Assembly: GCA_023127905.1 (NCBI GenBank)
Contig: JAGMEZ010000250.1
Span: 1 to 5,795 of the forward strand
Length of the DNA: 5,795 nucleotides
Source: Caldifarciminota bacterium
GTDB taxonomy: Bacteria > Hydrothermota > E44-bin80
Direction of reading: 5' to 3'
Shown: piece after piece, positions 1-3,109 of the stretch
How the letters are laid out: every line of letters starts with the position of its first letter
How positions within the stretch are numbered: position 1 is the stretch's first letter
The notes under the pieces: model-generated
Databases searched by the model: none
What the model was told of the DNA's origin: nothing
The model's input: the letters and a program-made list of their open reading frames with translations, nothing else
Program-made: the position numbers and the translations under genes

Positions 1-119
1 TTAAAGGAATGTATAAATTAAGGGTTGGGGATTGGAGAATAATTTACACTGTGAATCAAAAAACGAAAGTAATAACGATTCATATGATTGGACATCGAAA
101 AGAAATTTACAAACAGTAG
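1..119 (+). CDS. RelE/ParE-superfamily toxin, C-terminal fragment
   Basis: This is the tail of a gene cut by the left edge. Reading from base 3 gives 38 residues and a TAG stop at 117-119. The fragment contains YKLRVGDWRIIY followed by IGHRKEIYK, the conserved C-terminal core of RelE/ParE-type toxins, whose usual length is about 85-95 residues. Known RelE toxins cleave mRNA in the ribosomal A site, whereas ParE members poison gyrase; the fragment alone does not decide between them. Aligned by eye to E. coli RelE, the Arg of GDWR matches R61, the Arg of GHR matches R81 and the Tyr of EIY matches Y87, which favours an intact RNase-type active site. The cognate antitoxin gene would normally lie just upstream, outside the window. 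The family call is confident; activity is inferred. The next gene starts 58 bp downstream and looks unrelated. Confidence 0.9.
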   Translation, partial: KGMYKLRVGDWRIIYTVNQKTKVITIHMIGHRKEIYKQ

Positions 120-177
120 TTTTATTCTGGTCCAGGGTTAAATATCTCTCTAATGTTGTTATAAACAAATTATTTAT

Positions 178-1491
178 ATGCGTTTAAGAGACGGCTATAC
201 TCTTATTGTAGCCATAATGATTGTATTTATCGTAATGTTCCTCGTTGCTTCCTGGATTACCTATATACAAAACAGGTCAAGAAGGATAATTTATCTTGAA
301 GATAAAATGCAGGCATTTTACAATGCAGAATCAGGTCTAGCAAAAGCCATATGGCACCTCTCGGGGAAAGGGAATCTCAATTTTGCTTCTGAAAGGAGTG
401 GAATCAGAACATGCGTTGATACACTTTTTGACAATAAAAAGGGTACAGCGGAGATTACAATTCGTGATAGAGGTTTTTTCACAGAGATTGTTTCCAAAGG
501 GAAAGAAGGAAAATATACAGAGACTGTGAAAGCTTTAGTTGGAAGCAGTAGCAAAGAAATGTTTTCAAATGCATGTTATATCCTTTCTCCGGGTGTACTT
601 CATATAAAAGGACATGTAGAAGGAAATATTGAAACCAGAGGAACCGTTATAGGAAATATAAATGGAGAAGTAATACAAAATCCATCCCTTTTGTTTCCGG
701 CAATTGGCTATAACTCTGTATCAAGCAGAATGGCACAGTATAGAAATCTTATCGAAAATCCAGCACAAGCAGATACAGAGATTTTTTCTCCACTCATTAT
801 TGATGAAGAAAATGACCTGCCAAATAAAAGCCTTATATATGTAAATGATGTAGTATTAATAGAATCAGATGACTATCTAAATCCTTTAATAATAGAAGGC
901 AATTCCGTAATTGTCTCACCTGATGAAATTCAAATTTCAGGAAATGCTAAACTCAGAGGAATCGATTTTATTTCATATGGTCGAATATTAGTCGCAGGAG
1001 ACTGCTCTGTAAAAGATGCAATACTGTATTCAGAAAATGAAATAGAAATAAGAGAAAATGCACAGTTTGAGGGAACAATCCTGACAAAAGGAAGCATTAA
1101 GTTGTGTGAAAATGCAACATTATCAAACAATTCTGTGCTCGTGTCAAATTCGGATAGATTTATAATAAAACTAAGTAATAGAGCAAACTTTAATGGTACA
1201 ATTGTTCTGTGCCCTAAGGTAGGACTTGGAAAAACAGTAACGTCATACATTCTAATAGAGGAGGATGTGAAGATCAAAGGTCTTATCTTCTCGACAACAG
1301 GTATAAGATTGAAGGGAACTTTAACAGGAACAGTTTATGCCCCAACATTTATTGGAGAACCAGTACCACCAGATTCACAGAATATGAATGTGCTCGAGGG
1401 TGAAATTGTTATAATGAAAGAAAAGGATTATATCCTTCCGCAAATATTTACAGGAATGACTAAAAAGGTTTTCTCCTGGGAAAAGGAATGA
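178..1491 (+). CDS. PilX/GspK-like minor pilin with beta-helix-like domain
   Basis: A 437-residue protein with a type III (prepilin) signal. The short basic leader MRLRDG is followed by a hydrophobic helix at about residues 7-30 (YTLIVAIMIVF...), with predicted prepilin peptidase cleavage after Gly6. Mature position 5 is Val11 instead of the usual Glu, as in GspK-type tip pseudopilins. Residues 46-54 (AFYNAESGL) match the helix signature of PilX/GspK proteins. Residues 88-121 form a short beta-rich segment typical of PilX-like proteins. Residues about 132-395 are beta-rich with recurring short strands and turns (for example ILYSENEIEIRENAQFEG), resembling bactofilin-like or parallel beta-helix folds. 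The likely role is a minor pilin of a type IV filament or type II secretion pseudopilus, anchored in the inner membrane before assembly. The leader fixes the ATG start, although no Shine-Dalgarno sequence is visible; a weak TATAAA at 160-165 is the only promoter hint. The pilin call is firm and the domain fold is inferred. Confidence 0.85.
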   Translation: MRLRDGYTLIVAIMIVFIVMFLVASWITYIQNRSRRIIYLEDKMQAFYNAESGLAKAIWHLSGKGNLNFASERSGIRTCVDTLFDNKKGTAEITIRDRGFFTEIVSKGKEGKYTETVKALVGSSSKEMFSNACYILSPGVLHIKGHVEGNIETRGTVIGNINGEVIQNPSLLFPAIGYNSVSSRMAQYRNLIENPAQADTEIFSPLIIDEENDLPNKSLIYVNDVVLIESDDYLNPLIIEGNSVIVSPDEIQISGNAKLRGIDFISYGRILVAGDCSVKDAILYSENEIEIRENAQFEGTILTKGSIKLCENATLSNNSVLVSNSDRFIIKLSNRANFNGTIVLCPKVGLGKTVTSYILIEEDVKIKGLIFSTTGIRLKGTLTGTVYAPTFIGEPVPPDSQNMNVLEGEIVIMKEKDYILPQIFTGMTKKVFSWEKE

Positions 1492-1504
1492 AAACTTTAG
1501 TTTA

Positions 1505-1525
1505 GCCACAGATAGACACGGTTAA
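1505..1525 (-). repeat. AACCGTG-family repeat, inverted diverged copy
   Basis: The + strand reads GCCAC, seven bases, then CACGGTTAA. This is the inverse of the two copies at 1622-1645 and 1684-1707, whose reverse complement reads GCCAC, eight bases, CACGGTTAA. The internal heptamer CACGGTT (1517-1523) is the complement of AACCGTG. The GCCACAGATAGACAC portion also resembles a short dispersed element that I recall from intergenic regions of many environmental bacterial genomes. It lies 14 bp after the stop of the upstream pilin-like gene. Confidence 0.6.
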
Positions 1526-1621
1526 ATCGAGAAATTGATAAATAATTAATAATAAAAAAACTGTAAAATAGCACTATAAACTTAAAAAATAAGATGTTTT
1601 TCTGTTCTAAAACCTAAATAA

Positions 1622-1645
1622 TTAACCGTGAAGAAACCGTGGCAA
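1622..1645 (+). repeat. 24-bp direct repeat, copy 1
   Basis: A perfect 24-bp match to 1684-1707, with start points 62 bp apart. Each copy contains the heptamer AACCGTG twice, 11 bp apart (1624-1630 and 1635-1641 here). The flanking bases differ at both ends, so the repeat boundaries are sharp. It could be a dispersed intergenic element or paired protein-binding half-sites; the sequence does not decide. Confidence 0.9.
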
Positions 1646-1680
1646 GAAGAACTTGGTTGTGGGGTTGTGTAATAATATAA

Positions 1681-2058
1681 ATGTTAACCGTGAAGAAACC
1701 GTGGCAAATAATGAGTAAAGGGTTTACCTTAATTGAATTACTCATAACTATCGTAATAATTAGTATTGTATTATTACCTGTCATAATCGTATTAACCAGA
1801 GGAACACAATCAGGCAGAATGATCTCAACAAGGGAGAAGGCTCTATTTGTTGCTCAGCAAGAGATGGAAAAGATGCTATCCAAAAAAGGAGTAGCATTAA
1901 GTGATACAATTTATCAAATCCGAGAAGGAAGTTCTTTTTTCTTTGTAAAAAGAAAAATAGAAAACAAAGAAGGTCTTATTAACATTATAATCGTAGTTTA
2001 TCGGGATACAACCGATATTCCACTCGCAAGACTGAAGTGTTATAAAAATGAAAAATAA
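1681..2058 (+). CDS. PilV/GspI-like minor pilin or pseudopilin
   Basis: A protein of up to 125 residues with a classic prepilin N-terminus, KGFTLIELLITIVIISIV at residues 13-30. Prepilin peptidase should cut after Gly14, leaving Phe at +1 and Glu19 at the conserved +5 position. The hydrophobic helix continues to about residue 38. REKALFVAQQEMEKML (51-66) resembles the ALxVAENQL region of GspI/PilV proteins, and the C-terminal beta segment (IIIVVYRD, then LARLKCY) also fits GspI, which is usually 110-130 residues. GspI nucleates the pseudopilus tip with GspJ and GspK. The longest frame is given here. The ATG at 1711 gives the compact leader MSKG and is at least as plausible, because codons 2-9 of the long form lie in a 24-bp repeat. 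Neither start has a clear ribosome binding site. The preceding gene is GspK/PilX-like, consistent with a shared complex. Confidence 0.85.
   Translation: MLTVKKPWQIMSKGFTLIELLITIVIISIVLLPVIIVLTRGTQSGRMISTREKALFVAQQEMEKMLSKKGVALSDTIYQIREGSSFFFVKRKIENKEGLINIIIVVYRDTTDIPLARLKCYKNEK
1684..1707 (+). repeat. 24-bp direct repeat, copy 2, overlapping a gene start
   Basis: The second perfect copy, with AACCGTG at 1686-1692 and 1697-1703. It begins immediately after the ATG at 1681 and ends 3 bp before the alternative ATG at 1711. If the gene starts at 1681, the repeat encodes the leader residues from Leu2 through Gln9. If it starts at 1711, the repeat lies in the untranslated leader, where a bound protein or RNA structure could affect expression. 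Confidence 0.9.
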
Positions 2059-2079
2059 ATTTTAAAAATTATTTTTTTC

Positions 2080-2108
2080 TTGACAAATATTACTTAATCC
2101 TGTATAAA
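2080..2108 (+). promoter_or_regulatory. sigma70-type promoter for the 138-residue exported protein
   Basis: TTGACA (2080-2085), a 17-bp spacer, then TATAAA (2103-2108): a perfect -35 box and a 5/6 -10 box at ideal spacing, preceded by a T-rich run. Transcription would start near 2115 and leave a leader of about 130 nt before the ATG at 2248. CTTGAC (2079-2084) and GTCAAG (2111-2116) form an inverted repeat around the core, which may be chance or an operator. It begins 22 bp after the stop of the pseudopilin gene, suggesting a separate transcription unit. Confidence 0.7.
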
Positions 2109-2234
2109 AGGTCAAGTACAAAAAAATAAAAGAAAAATTTCTGAAGCAACTGGAGTTGAATCACTATAAATTTATTTAATTTTTGATAATTATATCTATA
2201 TCCTCAAAGATTAAAAGAATTATTAACAATATTC

Positions 2235-2243
2235 AGAAGGAAG
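2235..2243 (+). promoter_or_regulatory. ribosome binding site
   Basis: AGAAGGAAG ends 4 bp before the ATG at 2248. It supports that start, which is also followed directly by a signal peptide. Confidence 0.7.
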
Positions 2244-2247
2244 TATT

Positions 2248-2664
2248 ATGAAGCGCTCATTTATTTTACTTGTTATTCTTTTAATTATACCTTTGAGTTT
2301 CGCATTCTTAGGTATAACTCCAAAACCACGAGCACAAACTGCTCTCGAAGTCCATTGGTGGGGTAAAGCCTTTAAGGGTGCTTGTCCAAGTTCAATATAT
2401 GCAGATTCAGGTACTCCAATATATGTTCATGTTTCAGCATCTTTTAACGGACCCTGGAGTTATAAGCGAACAGATTATGTCGGAGACAACGGCAATTATG
2501 ACGTTCACTTCTATCAAGCGACCAGTAAACCCTGGGTAGAATTTTGTACAGTTCGGGATAGCATTGCAGATAGCCTTTGGTTAAAAAACGATGACTGTAA
2601 TGTTGTCCGTTTTCATATTAAAGAAGATGCCCTAAAGAATCAAGACATATGTAGAGGATATTAA
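2248..2664 (+). CDS. small exported protein of unknown function
   Basis: A 138-residue protein I do not recognise. Residues 1-19 form a Sec signal peptide: basic MKR, a hydrophobic core of about 13 residues and a likely signal peptidase I site after SFA (residue 19). The mature part is rich in aromatic residues and predicted to be mostly beta strand. IYVHVSASFNGPW (58-70) followed by TDYVGDNGNYDVHFY (75-89) recalls the end of carboxypeptidase-regulatory or Ig-like beta sandwiches, where a DxNGxY turn is common. Four cysteines in the mature protein (C46, C100, C117, C135) could form two disulfides outside the cytoplasm. There is no lipobox, C-terminal anchor or sorting motif. The gene has its own promoter and ribosome binding site and is followed 5 bp after its stop by a second promoter. 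It may be a periplasmic or secreted structural or binding protein; a specific role would be a guess. Confidence 0.8.
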   Translation: MKRSFILLVILLIIPLSFAFLGITPKPRAQTALEVHWWGKAFKGACPSSIYADSGTPIYVHVSASFNGPWSYKRTDYVGDNGNYDVHFYQATSKPWVEFCTVRDSIADSLWLKNDDCNVVRFHIKEDALKNQDICRGY

Positions 2665-2669
2665 TTTTC

Positions 2670-2698
2670 TTGACAAACAGAATAAAATTGTGTATAGA
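2670..2698 (+). promoter_or_regulatory. second sigma70-type promoter with twin core
   Basis: TTGACA (2670-2675), a 17-bp spacer, then TATAGA (2693-2698). The block TTTTCTTGACAAA (2665-2677) is identical to 2075-2087 upstream of the exported-protein gene, and TGTATA falls at the same offset in both. No gene follows closely: the next ribosome binding site is about 400 bp downstream. It may drive the YD-repeat gene through a long leader that has gained repeats, or a short RNA. Confidence 0.6.
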
Positions 2699-2724
2699 CT
2701 AACAATGCAAAAAAATTTAAATAT

Positions 2725-2736
2725 GCAGTTAACTGC
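2725..2736. repeat. 12-bp perfect palindrome
   Basis: GCAGTTAACTGC is perfectly self-complementary. It lies about 20 bp after the predicted start of transcription from the 2670-2698 promoter, a common position for a repressor operator. As RNA it would form a short hairpin at most. Its function is unknown. Confidence 0.5.
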
Positions 2737-2827
2737 GTTGCTTTGTAAAAAAGGTTGTAATTGCGAGTATTCTTCCTTATTCACTTCCGAAACAATCTCC
2801 TATAAACAAATTTTCATCCCTTATTTT

Positions 2828-2848
2828 CCTCTCCCTCGACGGGAGAGG
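2828..2848. repeat. hairpin, 8-bp GC-rich stem
   Basis: CCTCTCCC (2828-2835) pairs perfectly with GGGAGAGG (2841-2848) around the five-base loop TCGAC. It is the strongest short stem in this gap. No U-run follows on the + strand. On the - strand the stem would be followed by AAAATAAGG, so it is not a typical intrinsic terminator in either direction. It is part of the composite repeat. Confidence 0.75.
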
Positions 2849-2854
2849 ATTAAG

Positions 2855-2901
2855 CTTATCCTGAGTGGAACGAAGGGCCTATCTTGAGTGAAATCGAAGG
2901 G
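2855..2901. repeat. tandem repeat, two units of about 23-24 bp
   Basis: Unit 1 (2855-2877) and unit 2 (2878-2901) both follow the pattern C(T/C)TATC(C/T)TGAGTG, a variable centre, then CGAAGGG. They differ at a few positions and by one inserted base. TGAGTGAAATCGAAGG-type words are frequent in dispersed intergenic repeats. No protein-binding function can be read from them. Confidence 0.7.
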
Positions 2902-2916
2902 GTGAGGGTGAAATAA

Positions 2917-2958
2917 GAGATTGCTGCAACTACCTTCAGTAGACTCGCAACGACATGG
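2917..2958. repeat. possible second dispersed-repeat fragment
   Basis: GAGATTGC at 2917-2924 and CGCAACGACATGG at 2946-2958 bracket a centre with the short stem CTAC/GTAG. The arrangement resembles intergenic repeats with GAGATTGC and CGCAATGACA ends that I recall from other genomes. The match is from memory and imperfect. Confidence 0.35.
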
Positions 2959-3015
2959 TTCACTGAGTATGCTAAGAAAATAAAGAATGTGATGGTTTAA
3001 TTTGTTAGAAAAGCC

Positions 3016-3021
3016 TATAAT
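3016..3021 (+). promoter_or_regulatory. isolated -10-like box upstream of the YD-repeat gene
   Basis: A perfect TATAAT lies 88 bp before the ATG at 3110, but no acceptable -35 box sits 16-18 bp upstream (TGGTTT at 2993-2998). In an AT-rich spacer this may be chance. It is the nearest candidate if the gene is not transcribed from 2670-2698. Confidence 0.2.
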
Positions 3022-3097
3022 TAAGAATATTTGAATTACCAATTCTTGAATGATTAACATTTGTAGTTTCTTTAAATTTTTAAAATCTTAAAGTAAT

Positions 3098-3105
3098 AAG
3101 GAGGT
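3098..3105 (+). promoter_or_regulatory. strong ribosome binding site
   Basis: AAGGAGGT, a full anti-Shine-Dalgarno match, ends 4 bp before the ATG at 3110. It is the strongest such site in the window and fixes the start of the YD-repeat protein. Confidence 0.85.
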
Positions 3106-3109
3106 AGTG

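Larger units (their letters stand above)
2820..2917. repeat. composite dispersed repeat of about 98 bp
   Basis: The element is bounded by imperfect inverted ends, CTTATTTTC (2820-2828) and GAAATAAG (2910-2917). Inside are a CCTCTCCC/GGGAGAGG hairpin, a two-unit tandem repeat, and GGGGTGAGGGTG near the right end. The combination of CCTCTCCC, GGGAGAGG and GGTGAGGGTG is one I recall from short intergenic repeats in many uncultivated bacterial genomes. It carries no coding capacity of its own. The reverse strand gives peptide text such as FDFTQDRPFVPL, typical of false proteins predicted across such repeats. Confidence 0.65.
2665..3109. other. repeat-rich intergenic region without a convincing gene
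   Basis: These 445 bp lie between the small exported protein and the YD-repeat protein. In order they hold a promoter (2670-2698), a 12-bp palindrome (2725-2736), a composite repeat with a strong hairpin and a tandem repeat (about 2820-2917), a further repeat-like piece (2917-2958), an AT-rich stretch with an isolated TATAAT (3016-3021), and the ribosome binding site of the next gene. Open frames on both strands here read through the repeats and lack family features, so none is called. Confidence 0.75.

Noticed and set aside
137..165. Possible promoter GTTAAA, 17 bp, TATAAA before the PilX/GspK-like gene
   Set aside because: The -35 box matches only three of six bases, and the predicted start would leave almost no leader. 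It is too weak to call in AT-rich DNA.
318..554. Open frame on the - strand inside the PilX/GspK-like gene
   Set aside because: It is antisense to a well-supported gene and has no start signals or recognisable family features.
930..1277. Open frame of 115 codons on the - strand inside the PilX/GspK-like gene
   Set aside because: It shadows the beta-rich coding region; the + strand frame has the prepilin leader and continuous domain features.
1505..1707. CRISPR array
   Set aside because: There are only two perfect repeat copies of 24 bp plus one inverted diverged copy, and one copy overlaps a gene start. No regular repeat-spacer series or cas gene is seen.
2051..2078. AAAAATAA/TTATTTTT inverted repeat followed by T residues, a possible terminator after the pseudopilin gene
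   Set aside because: The stem is A/T only and includes the stop codon, so it would be too weak for a convincing intrinsic terminator.
2690..2887. Open frame of 65 codons with a GTG start on the + strand
   Set aside because: It starts inside the 2670-2698 promoter, has no ribosome binding site, and its last third is translated repeat (FPLPRRERIK). No domain or signal is visible.
3033..3045. GAATT/AATTC small hairpin before the YD-repeat gene
   Set aside because: A five-bp A/T-rich stem with a three-base loop is expected by chance in this composition.
2821..3060. Open frame of 79 codons on the - strand
   Set aside because: Its C-terminal half is the reverse translation of the composite repeat (FDFTQDRPFVPL), a common false-protein signature.
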